Notes under the pieces: generated by a model
The model's database searches: none
Seen by the model: only the letters and a program-made list of their open reading frames with translations
Told to the model about the DNA's origin: nothing
Part shown: positions 7,795-17,110 of the stretch, piece after piece
Numbering within the stretch: the first letter of the stretch is position 1
How the letters are laid out: every line of letters begins with the position of its first letter
DNA from: Solimicrobium sp040544425
GTDB lineage: Bacteria; Pseudomonadota; Gammaproteobacteria; Burkholderiales; Burkholderiaceae_D
Direction: 5' to 3'
Length of the DNA stretch: 64,000 bases
Assembly: GCA_040544425.1 (NCBI GenBank)
Contig: JBEONO010000012.1
Coordinates: forward strand, 1-64,000
Program-made: the position numbers and the translations under genes

Positions 7795-9098
7795 GCGGTA
7801 CTCCAGGAATTCATTGTGTTCATATTGCAGGCCTGCGCGTACTGGCGCAGCACCACAGCGACGCCATCGAGCAGCAGTGCCATGGGTTCGTTACTCAGTG
7901 TCCCCTGCCGCACGGCGTGATATTGCACAGGCAGATACTGGCTGAGCAGGGTCAATGGTGCCGGATTGGCGGCAAGATTGGCGAGCATCACCGCCTGCGC
8001 CTGTTGAATCACCGGGTGCGACCAGTAATAGCGAATCCGGTCACTGAGACTGAATTGCATATCGAATTGCTGCACCTGTTCGTCGCAATAATATTTTTGC
8101 CAGTAGCCCGGTTCAGCCTGCATGGTGTCCAGCACGACGCGCTTGAAATTTGAGCCGTGTTTTTTTCCGAGCCAGGCTTCTTCGATATCGGCCAGCGCCC
8201 ACAGCGTCTCGCGCAGCGCAAAGGTCACCCCGGGGCCGACTTTCAAGATTGCGAAGTGGTCCTGCACCAGTTGCTGCAGATGTGCTTCGGTTTGATAGTC
8301 GGTGGAATGCGCTTCATATATCATCGACGCTTCCGGCTCGATGAATGCACTTAACTGGCCCGCTTTGTCATGGCGATAGTCGATCACTTTGTGGTGATCA
8401 AATTCCACGCCGGGTTGCACCACCAGTCCGATCACCCGTGGCCATACCTGATCCAGACCTGCCTTGTTCCAGGCCTGCAAATGGGCCTCGATGGTGCTTG
8501 CCGCAGCAGCAGGCGTGGTCACCTGCAGCTCGCCCAGTTCTTCGTGCGCGCCACCCGGCACCGGCACTTCGGTACCGATGATATACACCGGCAATTCTCC
8601 GCCAACCTCTGACCAGGCCTGTTCTGCCACGGCGCACAGTCGTGCGGCACGTTGCGCAACGATGGCATCGGTGAGCGGCACCGGATCATCGGCACAGGAC
8701 ATCGAGCAGTCGAGATGGATTTTGCGAAATCCGGCGGCAACGTAATCGTGAATCAGTGTTTCCGATTTTTGCATGGCTACTTCAGCCAGCTGGTTCTGCC
8801 AGCAGTTCGGTCCGAGATGATCACCACCGAGCAGCAGCCGCTCCTCCGGAAAGCCAACCCGGCGCGCAATCTCCAGTACAAACGCCTTGAACACAGTCGG
8901 CGTCATTCCGGTGTAACCACCGAACTGGTTCACCTGATTGGAGGTCGCTTCAATCAGGATCGCAGAATTGTCAGCCAGACCCTGGCGCAACGCCGCCTCA
9001 ATCACAATCGGGTGAGCTGAACACACCGAGTAGATGCCGACCAGCTGGCCGGCCTGTCCCGATTTGTGGCGTCTGATTAAATCAAGCATCAACTTCAT
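7785..9098 (-). CDS. kbaZ: Tagatose-bisphosphate aldolase accessory subunit KbaZ/GatZ (AgaZ)
   Basis: A 437-residue TIM-barrel protein of the GatZ/KbaZ family. Recognisable segments are QAGQLVGIYSVCSAHP, the GGYTGMTP region, LLLGGDHLGPNCWQ, KIHLDCSMSCADDP and VIGTEVPVPGGA-type residues. In enteric bacteria this subunit stabilises the catalytic class II aldolase KbaY/GatY; in some amino-sugar pathways the protein has instead been proposed to be the tagatose-6-phosphate kinase. No KbaY-like gene is in the window, so the aldolase must be elsewhere or another enzyme is used. It overlaps agaS by ten bases and follows the DMT permease by 30. Confidence 0.85.
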   Translation of the reverse strand: MKLMLDLIRRHKSGQAGQLVGIYSVCSAHPIVIEAALRQGLADNSAILIEATSNQVNQFGGYTGMTPTVFKAFVLEIARRVGFPEERLLLGGDHLGPNCWQNQLAEVAMQKSETLIHDYVAAGFRKIHLDCSMSCADDPVPLTDAIVAQRAARLCAVAEQAWSEVGGELPVYIIGTEVPVPGGAHEELGELQVTTPAAAASTIEAHLQAWNKAGLDQVWPRVIGLVVQPGVEFDHHKVIDYRHDKAGQLSAFIEPEASMIYEAHSTDYQTEAHLQQLVQDHFAILKVGPGVTFALRETLWALADIEEAWLGKKHGSNFKRVVLDTMQAEPGYWQKYYCDEQVQQFDMQFSLSDRIRYYWSHPVIQQAQAVMLANLAANPAPLTLLSQYLPVQYHAVRQGTLSNEPMALLLDGVAVVLRQYAQACNMNTMNSWSTACK

Positions 9099-9128
9099 TA
9101 CACATCCCTTTTCAATTTTTTTCGCAAT

Positions 9129-10028
9129 TTATACGTATGGTGTTTCTATCTTCGGTGCTTCTTCCGGCTGCAGTGCCAATAACAACGCTGCAGCGAGCGA
9201 CAGCCCAATGCCGATCATCTTGATTTCGCCCGGCGTGGTCGCCGCCACCGCCATCGCAATCACGGTGGTCAGCAATGGCGCACCGGCATTCACCAGCGGC
9301 GAGACCACCAGTGCCTTGCCGTTTCTGAACGCATACACCAGCGTCAGGGCACCGATCGCGTTAAGGATTTGCGTTGCCGCCGCCAGACCAGGCCCCATCA
9401 TTCCCCAGTTGATTGGCGCAGAAAAATCAGTCAGGTACAGGGCCACCGGAATGAACATCAAACCGGTCAGCATCATGTAAAAGAAAATACTTTCCGCATC
9501 CATCGTGGCGTTCGCCAGCTTGATGAAATAGCCCTGCAGCCCCCAGGCAATCAGCACACCGATCGAGAGCGCAAACCAGATGCCGATCCGTTGCGGTTCA
9601 CCGCTGCTCTGATAATCAAACAGCGGCAAGGCGCACAGGGCCAGCACAATGCCGAGCAGACCGATTTTTCCGGTGCGCTCTTTGAGGAACAGGAAGGACA
9701 GCACAATGGTGATCACCGGCGACATCGAGATGATCGGGAAGATCAGATAGGTTGGACCCTGGCGCACGGCATAGAACAACAGCATCTGGCCACCGGCACC
9801 GAGTACACCGATGATCAGACCAAATATCACTGATTTCGCATCATGCGCCAGCTTCCAGCCGTTGCGCGCCATGACGATCAGCGCAGGCGGGATCATCGTC
9901 AATGCCCACACGACATAAATCAGTGTTTCAGAAAAACCGTGTTCGGTCGGCAGTCCGGCGAACGCGCCCCACACGCCCCACAGCACGGTAGTCAAAAGTG
10001 CATACCCCAACCAGATTGGCATTTTCAT
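9129..10028 (-). CDS. DMT (EamA) family permease, probable amino-sugar transporter
   Basis: A 299-residue, very hydrophobic protein with about ten helices in two EamA repeats. The first ends near FLFLKERTG, a typical EamA repeat signature, and the second spans roughly residues 150-290. EamA proteins move small metabolites and sugars. Its position inside the catabolic operon, nine bases after the GH27 gene and 30 before kbaZ, makes it the best candidate for carrying the released monosaccharide into the cytoplasm. That is an inference; characterised aga loci more often use a PTS or an MFS-type permease. Confidence 0.75.
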   Translation of the reverse strand: MKMPIWLGYALLTTVLWGVWGAFAGLPTEHGFSETLIYVVWALTMIPPALIVMARNGWKLAHDAKSVIFGLIIGVLGAGGQMLLFYAVRQGPTYLIFPIISMSPVITIVLSFLFLKERTGKIGLLGIVLALCALPLFDYQSSGEPQRIGIWFALSIGVLIAWGLQGYFIKLANATMDAESIFFYMMLTGLMFIPVALYLTDFSAPINWGMMGPGLAAATQILNAIGALTLVYAFRNGKALVVSPLVNAGAPLLTTVIAMAVAATTPGEIKMIGIGLSLAAALLLALQPEEAPKIETPYV

Positions 10029-10037
10029 TGTTATGTC

Positions 10038-11279
10038 CTAAGGTTTCACTTCGGTTACTAAAAAAATCCGCGCTTCGTGACTGATCACTTCAGCCGTGTA
10101 CGGAATATCAAATTCGCCCATGGCTTTGTGACGCCACAAATCACGCACCTGATATTTGCTCCATGCCAGATTCAGATCTTTATGCACGCTGAATGTCATG
10201 TCGGCGGTGGCACTGCCACGATTCAACAACGCCACTGCCCAGCTGCCATTGGCCAGTTCCTTGGCAAACACTTCTTCGCCATCCTTGCTTCTGACGCGCC
10301 GGGCAGGTTTGCCGAGTGGGTCCTGATTCAGGGCAATCACTTCGCGGTTGGTCAGCGTCTCCAGGGTATAGGGATCGAGCTTTCTCAAATCGGCACTGGC
10401 CAGCAGCGGTGAATCTTCCATGGCCCACAGACTGAAATGCGTGCGGTATTCGACATTCGAAGCCCCTGCCCCGACCAGATCAGCGCTTTTGCCGTCGAGG
10501 CCAACGATCAGCATATCGTAGTCATTCCAGTGTCCCGGTCCGGCATATTTTTCCAGACCGACACCGTGATCGAGCATGTCCAGCACATCAAAGTAATAGC
10601 CTTCGCGATTGCCGGGATAATCGAAGTCGTCGGAGATATCCTGACCAATGCGCCAGTGGTTGATACCCATCGCCGGTGCCCATTCCCAGATATTCGACCA
10701 GCCGCAGTGACAGGCGTGTAAAACAATCCCGCGTTTTTGCGCCATCAGGGCTTTGGACATCGTCCCGAATACGGTCTTCACCACTTCAGTCGCTGCATCC
10801 TTGTGCGAGCAGCAGCTGTCGTATTTCAGGTGATCGATACCCCATGCCGCAAACAGCGCCGCATCGTCTTTTTCATGGCCCTCGCTGCCGGTATACCCGG
10901 CGCAGGTCATCTGACCCGGGCCCGAATAAATCCCCAGCTTCAATCCCTTGCTGTGCGCATAGTCACTTAAGAATTTTATGCCGTGCGGGAATTTGACCGG
11001 ATCAGCTTCCAGCGGATGGTCCCTGCGCGCGCCCTTGTAGTGCTGCCAGCCGTCGTCCAGATTCACATACTGATAACCCGCCGCCTGCATGCCGTTGCCG
11101 ACCATCGCATCAATCGATTCGATGATCAGCTGTTCGCTGATGTTGTCAGCAAAATTGTTCCAGCTGCTCCAACCCATTGGCGGGGTCAAGGCCAGACCAT
11201 TACTGACCGGTTTGTCGCTAGCTGCAGCGAAGGCCGAACCGGTCAACCACAGCCCGATGAAAAGTGCTTTATGCCACAT
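10038..11279 (-). CDS. Secreted GH27 glycosidase (alpha-galactosidase / alpha-N-acetylgalactosaminidase family)
   Basis: A signal peptide (cleavage after SAFAAAS-like residues near 20) is followed by a GH27 barrel. Family motifs are PPMGWSSWNNF, NLDDGWQ, KLGIYSGPGQMTCAGY, the nucleophile aspartate in HLKYDSCC and the acid/base region RIGQDISDD. Alpha-galactosidases carry a glutamate in a CEW motif that reads the galactose 2-OH. Here the matching motif appears to be CGW, with a small residue, which would leave room for an N-acetyl group. This agrees with an N-acetylgalactosaminidase role in an aga operon but is a hand alignment. The gene lies 12 bases after the TonB receptor. Confidence 0.83.
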   Translation of the reverse strand: MWHKALFIGLWLTGSAFAAASDKPVSNGLALTPPMGWSSWNNFADNISEQLIIESIDAMVGNGMQAAGYQYVNLDDGWQHYKGARRDHPLEADPVKFPHGIKFLSDYAHSKGLKLGIYSGPGQMTCAGYTGSEGHEKDDAALFAAWGIDHLKYDSCCSHKDAATEVVKTVFGTMSKALMAQKRGIVLHACHCGWSNIWEWAPAMGINHWRIGQDISDDFDYPGNREGYYFDVLDMLDHGVGLEKYAGPGHWNDYDMLIVGLDGKSADLVGAGASNVEYRTHFSLWAMEDSPLLASADLRKLDPYTLETLTNREVIALNQDPLGKPARRVRSKDGEEVFAKELANGSWAVALLNRGSATADMTFSVHKDLNLAWSKYQVRDLWRHKAMGEFDIPYTAEVISHEARIFLVTEVKP

Positions 11280-11291
11280 AGGATTTCTTTT

Positions 11292-14135
11292 TTAAAATTT
11301 TCCAGCCACACCAACTTTAAATTCCCTGCCATACGCGGTATAGCCATAAATCTCATCATGGTTGTTACCCAGATAGGATTTATACACGGCGTCGGACAGA
11401 TTTTTACCTTCGACATAGACCTTGAAATTTTTATTGATTTCATATGAGGCAGACGCGGTGACCCACAGGAACGGATCAGCAGTCACCGACACGCCGTTGA
11501 CTTCGGTAAAAGTCTGGGCGATGTAAGCGCTGGTCCAGTTCCACGACAGGCTGGTGCTGATCGGTCCTTTTTCATACAACAATCCCAAGGTCGCGCTGGT
11601 TGGCGTAATCCCTTCGAGTGCACCGACATACTGACCGGACACATAGGCTTTGGTGGTCATATGCGTGTATTGCAGATTGACGCCGAAGCCATTGTCAAAC
11701 AGATGCTGGAAGCCGAGTTCAAGACCGAGCACATCACCGCGATCGCCATTGATCGGCTGCTGGATTGAGTACAGATGGCCCGGCACGCCGATATCAACAT
11801 CATTGAGGACTTGGGTGGTAATAAAATTCTTGATCTGCTTGCCAAACACCGCAGCAGTCAATGCCGACTTCGGCTGGTAATACCATTCCAGCGAGATATC
11901 CTGCTGGAAGGCCGTGATCGGTTTCAGATCTGCATTACCGCTTCGGTAAATTGTGTAGACCCGATTAATCGTGTTGTCAGTCTGGGTCGGGGCCAATTGA
12001 TTCAGACTTGGTCGGGCCATGACTTCCGCCGCACCGAGGCGCAATTGCAGGTCTGAGCGCAGCCAGTAACTGAAGTTGGCCGACGGCAGTGGCTTGACGT
12101 AGGAACCGCTACTTGAAGTTGGTGTCGGCGCGCTGTAATTCACTTGAGGACTGGAGGTCGGAATTTCCGGCGTCGGATCGTAGATCGACAAAATATTATT
12201 CACATAAGTCGAGGCGGTTGTTTCGGTTTTAATCAGGCGCAGACCAACATTGCTGTTCCATTTTTCGCCAGACATGGTCGCTTCGACGTAAGCTGCCACG
12301 GTTTTTTCGCTGACCTTGTAGGAATTGGTCTTATTCAACGCAGGCAAGGTACTGGCCAGGTTATAGACTGTGCCATCGGGAACACCGGCCTGTGTATTCG
12401 GCGTGCCATCCAGTTTTTTCAGGGCATTCAGGTAGGCTGGTACGCTGAATTGCGGCAGCGCGGTCGGGTACGATCCACCGGCGCCATGCATGAAGTTCGG
12501 CAGCGAGGTAATCGAGACGACGTTATTACCCAGTTGACCGAAATTGATGTTGCTGGTGTTGCCGTATAAATTGGCGTACTGGTTCGAGCCGTTGTCCCAG
12601 TCATTGCTGATGTCGTCGCGGCTCTTGCTGCGATCAGTGTAGGCGACACCAAATTTAAGATGATCCACAAAACCTTCATCGAGGGCATAAGCACCGTCGA
12701 GCGTGGTGCCGGTCACCTTGTCTTCAATATTGTAGCCATTCAAACCGATGTAATGCGGCTGAAAGTCCGAGTTGCCCAGGGTGCGCGCCGCCAGGCCGGT
12801 AGCGAGGTCCTGACCATTTTGCAGGGCGACCGACAGGCTGGGCAGCGCATCGTGGTTATTGGACCAGGTCAGCGTGCCGCTGCTTGGATTATCCGGCGTG
12901 ACAACGCCACCGATCCCGGCCACCACAAACGTGTCTTTGCCGCCTTCCGGGCGCGAGGCCTTTGATCGATAGATGTCGCCCACCAGGGTCAGGCTGGGGC
13001 TGTATTTCCAGCTGCCATTCAAGCCGAACAAGGAGGTATTGACGACCCGGTCGGTGGTGATATTGGCAAATTCAGGGACGAAATTGCTTGCAGCCATACC
13101 GGTAACATAGCCATTTTTTACCGTCACGTTTTTCCAGGTATCAGGCACAAAGTCAGGGTAATAGGCCTGGTTGTAACCGATTTGCGGATCATTTAAACGG
13201 GTGATCATCATGTCTGCCACCAGTTTGAATTCATTGTTGGGACGCCATTCAAAAGCACCGGACACCGCATCCCGTTTCTTGTCGTCAAAGATCGCACCAA
13301 ACGCGATACAACAAGCCGCAACGACAGGTGCGCCACCATCCACCGGCCACGTACCTGGGTTGTTGGCATCATAGGTGTTGTAATCGAGTTTGTCGGTGCG
13401 CAACTTGGTATCGGAATGAACCAGACCGAGGATCGCGCCAAACTTGCGGTCTTCCGAGGTATTGCTGATTACCGCGCTCAATTTGGGTCCGGTCAGATAC
13501 GACATGTCATTGTAATTATCTTCAATACGCGCAGCGGCATGAAAGCCCGGGTTATCGAAGGGACTGGCGGTTTTCAAATTGATGGTGCCGCCGATACTGC
13601 CTTCCAGTGCCGAGGCCTGCGCCGATTTCAGCACATCCGCGCCGGAAATCAGATCCGATGGAAATACGTCAAACGCCACGTCACGCGAATCATCGTCAGT
13701 AGCCATGATGCGGTTGTTGATCGTGACCACGTTGTAGCCAGGGCCCAGACCGCGCACGTTCACATACTGGCCGTCACCGCCGGTGGTGCGGGTAATCGAA
13801 ATGCCGTTGATGTGCGACAGCGAGTCGGCCACGTCATCGTCCGGGAAGCGTCCCAGCTCGGTGGCGGAAATGGAATCGAGCACGATGTCGGCATTGCGTT
13901 TGATCTCCAGCGATTTGGCCAGACTGGCGCGGGTACCGCTGATCACGACCGTATTGACAGCCGAATCGCTGGCATCAGATGGCTTGGCCGCCGCTGCTGC
14001 CGGCGCGGCTTCCTGCTCGGCAGCGGGAGCAGCGTTATTCGCCACGGCCTGTGCCGACGCGTAAGATGAAAACGCCAGACCGACAGCCAAAGCGATTACA
14101 GTTTTCGCAAAATATTGATAATTTTCGTTTTTCAT
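11292..14135 (-). CDS. TonB-dependent outer-membrane receptor for the glycan substrate
   Basis: A 947-residue receptor with a signal peptide (residues 1-28), a low-complexity Ala/Pro linker, a plug domain (VVISGTRASLAKSLEIKRN to GSIGGTINLKT) and a long beta-barrel ending in the aromatic YGREFKVGVAGKF. Length and plug match the Xanthomonas/Caulobacter-type carbohydrate receptors. It is the first gene of the catabolic operon, so it probably brings the glycan or oligosaccharide across the outer membrane using TonB energy. The promoter just upstream carries doubled TTTCG elements for AgaR. Substrate inferred from context only. Confidence 0.88.
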   Translation of the reverse strand: MKNENYQYFAKTVIALAVGLAFSSYASAQAVANNAAPAAEQEAAPAAAAAKPSDASDSAVNTVVISGTRASLAKSLEIKRNADIVLDSISATELGRFPDDDVADSLSHINGISITRTTGGDGQYVNVRGLGPGYNVVTINNRIMATDDDSRDVAFDVFPSDLISGADVLKSAQASALEGSIGGTINLKTASPFDNPGFHAAARIEDNYNDMSYLTGPKLSAVISNTSEDRKFGAILGLVHSDTKLRTDKLDYNTYDANNPGTWPVDGGAPVVAACCIAFGAIFDDKKRDAVSGAFEWRPNNEFKLVADMMITRLNDPQIGYNQAYYPDFVPDTWKNVTVKNGYVTGMAASNFVPEFANITTDRVVNTSLFGLNGSWKYSPSLTLVGDIYRSKASRPEGGKDTFVVAGIGGVVTPDNPSSGTLTWSNNHDALPSLSVALQNGQDLATGLAARTLGNSDFQPHYIGLNGYNIEDKVTGTTLDGAYALDEGFVDHLKFGVAYTDRSKSRDDISNDWDNGSNQYANLYGNTSNINFGQLGNNVVSITSLPNFMHGAGGSYPTALPQFSVPAYLNALKKLDGTPNTQAGVPDGTVYNLASTLPALNKTNSYKVSEKTVAAYVEATMSGEKWNSNVGLRLIKTETTASTYVNNILSIYDPTPEIPTSSPQVNYSAPTPTSSSGSYVKPLPSANFSYWLRSDLQLRLGAAEVMARPSLNQLAPTQTDNTINRVYTIYRSGNADLKPITAFQQDISLEWYYQPKSALTAAVFGKQIKNFITTQVLNDVDIGVPGHLYSIQQPINGDRGDVLGLELGFQHLFDNGFGVNLQYTHMTTKAYVSGQYVGALEGITPTSATLGLLYEKGPISTSLSWNWTSAYIAQTFTEVNGVSVTADPFLWVTASASYEINKNFKVYVEGKNLSDAVYKSYLGNNHDEIYGYTAYGREFKVGVAGKF

Positions 14136-14166
14136 ATCCCCATCCCCGGTTGAGTAATTTTACGAA

Positions 14167-14220
14167 AGATTAAACGAGGACAAATGGGAAGTCAAACACT
14201 TTCGAAAGTTTTCGAAAGTT
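14167..14220 (-). promoter_or_regulatory. Sigma-70 promoter and AgaR operator for the receptor operon
   Basis: On the minus strand a -35 element TTGACT (14195-14190) and a -10 element TAATCT (14172-14167) are separated by 17 bases. Directly upstream of the -35 lie two direct copies of CTTTCGAAA at 14199-14220, partly self-palindromic; another TTTCG lies just after the -10 near 14161-14165. The layout fits repression by the DeoR-family AgaR encoded at the end of the locus. Confidence 0.7.
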
Positions 14221-14294
14221 GTTAATGCTTATTTATATTGAATATCTCAATTGTTCACGCAGAAGATAGAGGAGGATTGTTTCTTAAACGCGGA

Positions 14295-14585
14295 TCACAG
14301 GTAGCGTTGCGCATTCATCCGATCATGCAAGATACGAATAATGGCTATGCCATAGGCGGTAATGCGAAAATAAATTCTATGTCGCTCAACGTTTCGGCAA
14401 CGATAGCCTGGCCGAAGGTCATCGCACGCCGGGGCACTCCTGGGCGATTGTGCCAATTTGGCAAAGCTTGACGTCAACAGATCGATATATCGGTCAGCCT
14501 GCCCTGCATCCCAATGTTGGAGCGTATAAATCCAGATCGCTTCAAGGTCGCGCTCAGCAGCCGGGGTAAGACGATATTCAGCCAC
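14295..14585 (-). CDS. parE: ParE-family toxin
   Basis: A 96-residue protein opening with VAEYRLTPAAERDLEAIW and containing RYRCRNVERHRIYFRI, the ParE pattern. It ends with IIRILHDRMNAQRYL, the typical ParE C terminus. The start is the GTG at 14585, which overlaps the end of the ParD gene by eight bases; longer versions of the reading frame would be out-of-family. ParE toxins inhibit DNA gyrase. The pair lies between the TonB receptor and the GH36 gene and is unrelated in function to either. Confidence 0.87.
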   Translation of the reverse strand: MAEYRLTPAAERDLEAIWIYTLQHWDAGQADRYIDLLTSSFAKLAQSPRSAPACDDLRPGYRCRNVERHRIYFRITAYGIAIIRILHDRMNAQRYL

Positions 14586-14823
14586 GGGTGGTTCGCATTT
14601 TCTGCTTGAACGCGGCGACATCGAAGGGCACTGGCTCACCGCTCGCCTCGCCTTCAATGAGCGCAGCGCGGATTGCATCCATTTCGCCACTGCGTTCCTG
14701 TTCTCGCCGGATCAGGTCACGAATATATTCGCTGTCGTTGGTGTAACCTCCAGCCTCGATCTGGGCCTTGATCCAGCCGTCTTGCTGATCGGTCAAAGTG
14801 ATAGTCTTGCGCACGGTTCCCAT
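14578..14823 (-). CDS. parD: ParD-family antitoxin
   Basis: An 81-residue antitoxin. The N-terminal ribbon-helix-helix (TVRKTITLTDQQDGWIKAQI, then YTNDSEYIRDLIRREQER) binds its own promoter. The acidic C-terminal half (EGEASGEPVPFDVAAFK) wraps the toxin. The ATG at 14823 is chosen because GGGAGAG sits at good distance before it and the protein then starts with MGTVRKT, as ParD proteins do. It overlaps parE by eight bases. Confidence 0.88.
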   Translation of the reverse strand: MGTVRKTITLTDQQDGWIKAQIEAGGYTNDSEYIRDLIRREQERSGEMDAIRAALIEGEASGEPVPFDVAAFKQKMRTTRG

Positions 14824-14943
14824 AGTGTCTCTCCCAAATAAGCGACAATAGTACGAACAGATCATACTATTGCTGCATTATCGCGCAGATTATGGGCATT
14901 GTCCGTTCAATTTTAATTAATGGAACTGGGATCGCTCAGACTC

Positions 14944-17034
14944 TCAAACGACCTCAATCGGCGTGACCTCAAGCAGCAAAGCCCGCTCAAAACTATGCGA
15001 AATCCGGTTACTGGCAGCACTGACCACACCCAGATCCAGATCATTGTAATAATCCCGCACCCGATACTTCACTGCCCCAAGCCCACGCAAGGCAATCGCG
15101 CCGCGCCATGAATCGGCATAAAAAGCGTAGTAGATTTTTTCGCCCTTGATGACGACATGCCCTTCCGGTTTATCGAAGCCGATATCGTACAAATCGCCAC
15201 GATACTGACCGGTGGGCAGCATCTTCTGGTTGTACAGGGCGATCCACTTGTGCCAGAGCGCGTCTTTTTCCGGTGTCAGCAAAAACGAATCTTTAGGCTT
15301 GGGATCGACCGGCCAGGTAAATTTGGTCGACACCACACCGCCAACGCCAACCGTGGAAGCAAAATCATCACCATGTTCACTGAGCTCGACGTGATCACCG
15401 GCAAACGGCGCGGCTGGTCCCATCAGGGCTTTGAAGGTTTTGCCTTTCAGGCGCACCTGCCAGGATGACAGCGGATCGGATGCCGGGGTCTGGTTCATGT
15501 ACGGCATATTGTGAAACGCGAATTCGGTGCCGCACGGGCAGATTTCAATCACGGCATGCGGATTGACTTCCATCGCGGTCTGATAAATCGCATGAAAAAA
15601 TTCCTGCAGTTTTTCTACCGATTCTTCGGGACGGGCATGATGATGAGCGGGATTGAAGCAAGGTGCCACACCATTCAGATGTTGCCCATCAATTTTCAAA
15701 CCGGCAAAGCCCCATTCCCCCAGCATTTTTCTGACCAGTGCCTTGGTATATTCCACGGTCGGTGCATACGCCGGACACAAATAAAAACTGTTCCACCAGC
15801 TGATGTTCTGTACCGCGCCATCCGCATCAAGCAGCAGCATGTCGGTATGATCATGCAGCAGGTCGGTGCCAGGATTGACCGCCAGCGGGCAATACCACAG
15901 ACGCGATTTCAAACCGGCGTCTCCGATTGTTTTAACCAGCGCCTTCAGATCCTCCTCGCCGCGCGGAAACTTGTGTTTGTCCACGTACCAGTCGCCGTTT
16001 GCGGTCTGCCAGCCATCATCGATGACGGCCCATTCCAATCCCAATTCCTTGACCTTCGGCAAGGTGGCGGCGACATACTCGAGCGAGAAATTTCTTTCAT
16101 AGCCCCAGGCACACCAGATCGGTTGATACGATTCTTCGGGCACCGCTGCCATCTGAATCCCGCGGTCGGCCATCACCTGGCGGTAGGTATTCAGAGCCTG
16201 GAAATAATCACCGGCATGCGCACATAAAAATGTTTCGTGAGTGGTCAGTTCCTCGCCGGGTGCCAGCTCGGCAGCATGGCCGGCATACATGGCAATGTGT
16301 ACCGCAGCGCCCTTGCGTTCGATCGGCAGCGACACCAGCTTGGGCGCCAGTTCAATATGGCCGATAGCCAGCCCGCAATCCGGACGCCAGATATCAATCA
16401 CCGGGGTGCCGCCGCCATAATCAGTGGCGTTCATACCCATGAAATTGGCCTGATTGAAGCCAGCCTTGACCGGCTGCAGCGCGTCGCGCCGATCCTGATA
16501 CGTGCCACCTGAAAACGACCAGAACGCCGGTTTGCCGGAAGCATCGGCCTCGATGGCACAGGCTGCATTGGTCCACGATTTGATCTTCAGCGCGGTGCTC
16601 GAGAGATTGCGGTAGCGGACCCGATACAGAACCAGCCCGGGATATTTTTTCAGCGATAAAATTTCCAGCGATTTTTGTATTCCTTCCTTGCTGACGCCCT
16701 GAATCAGATGCATCTGGCCCTGCTCACCGTCCAGTTTTGAAGTGACGGCGCTGGTCATTTTGAACTGGCGCACTTGCTGACCATTCTCCAGCTCCAGCGT
16801 GTCGGCGGGGGCAAATTGAGTCAGCCGGTGCAGCGCATTATTGACGGTGCAGCTGATGCGCGAATGCAGATCCTGGTTGAATTCAATCAGCAATACGCCA
16901 TCGCTGATTTTTCCTGAATTGGCGCTCGAATCCGGTTGCGCTGCCAGGGCGTTAAAGGACAGACTGGAGAGCAAGGGTGTGCTGGACATCCATTGCAGGA
17001 AGGCGCGTCGGCTGGCGGGTAAATTGTTTTGCAT
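14944..17034 (-). CDS. Tat-exported GH36-type glycosidase
   Basis: A 696-residue enzyme with a twin-arginine signal (SRRAFLQW, then a hydrophobic stretch to ALAAQ). The N-terminal half is a beta-sandwich. The catalytic barrel shows YERNFSLEYVAATLPKVKEL, VIDDGWQTANGDWY, the presumed nucleophile aspartate in FAGLKIDGQH and the presumed acid/base in TPASDPLSSW. GH36 contains alpha-galactosidases and alpha-N-acetylgalactosaminidases, and the aga context favours the latter. It has its own TTTCG-controlled promoter (17111-17192) and is split from the main operon by parDE. Confidence 0.82.
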   Translation of the reverse strand: MQNNLPASRRAFLQWMSSTPLLSSLSFNALAAQPDSSANSGKISDGVLLIEFNQDLHSRISCTVNNALHRLTQFAPADTLELENGQQVRQFKMTSAVTSKLDGEQGQMHLIQGVSKEGIQKSLEILSLKKYPGLVLYRVRYRNLSSTALKIKSWTNAACAIEADASGKPAFWSFSGGTYQDRRDALQPVKAGFNQANFMGMNATDYGGGTPVIDIWRPDCGLAIGHIELAPKLVSLPIERKGAAVHIAMYAGHAAELAPGEELTTHETFLCAHAGDYFQALNTYRQVMADRGIQMAAVPEESYQPIWCAWGYERNFSLEYVAATLPKVKELGLEWAVIDDGWQTANGDWYVDKHKFPRGEEDLKALVKTIGDAGLKSRLWYCPLAVNPGTDLLHDHTDMLLLDADGAVQNISWWNSFYLCPAYAPTVEYTKALVRKMLGEWGFAGLKIDGQHLNGVAPCFNPAHHHARPEESVEKLQEFFHAIYQTAMEVNPHAVIEICPCGTEFAFHNMPYMNQTPASDPLSSWQVRLKGKTFKALMGPAAPFAGDHVELSEHGDDFASTVGVGGVVSTKFTWPVDPKPKDSFLLTPEKDALWHKWIALYNQKMLPTGQYRGDLYDIGFDKPEGHVVIKGEKIYYAFYADSWRGAIALRGLGAVKYRVRDYYNDLDLGVVSAASNRISHSFERALLLEVTPIEVV

Positions 17035-17110
17035 GATGGTCAGGTTTCCGGTTGAGCAGCTTCAGGCTCAGAGCAGCAGGTTTGCCAAACTACTCTCGAG
17101 GCGCTTTCGG

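Noticed and set aside
13416..14069. 217-codon plus-strand open frame opposite the TonB receptor
   Set aside because: The receptor plug domain on the minus strand is unmistakable, and the opposite frame is compositional shadow.
14238..14471. 77-codon plus-strand open frame across the receptor-parE gap
   Set aside because: It lies mostly opposite parE, which is clearly supported.
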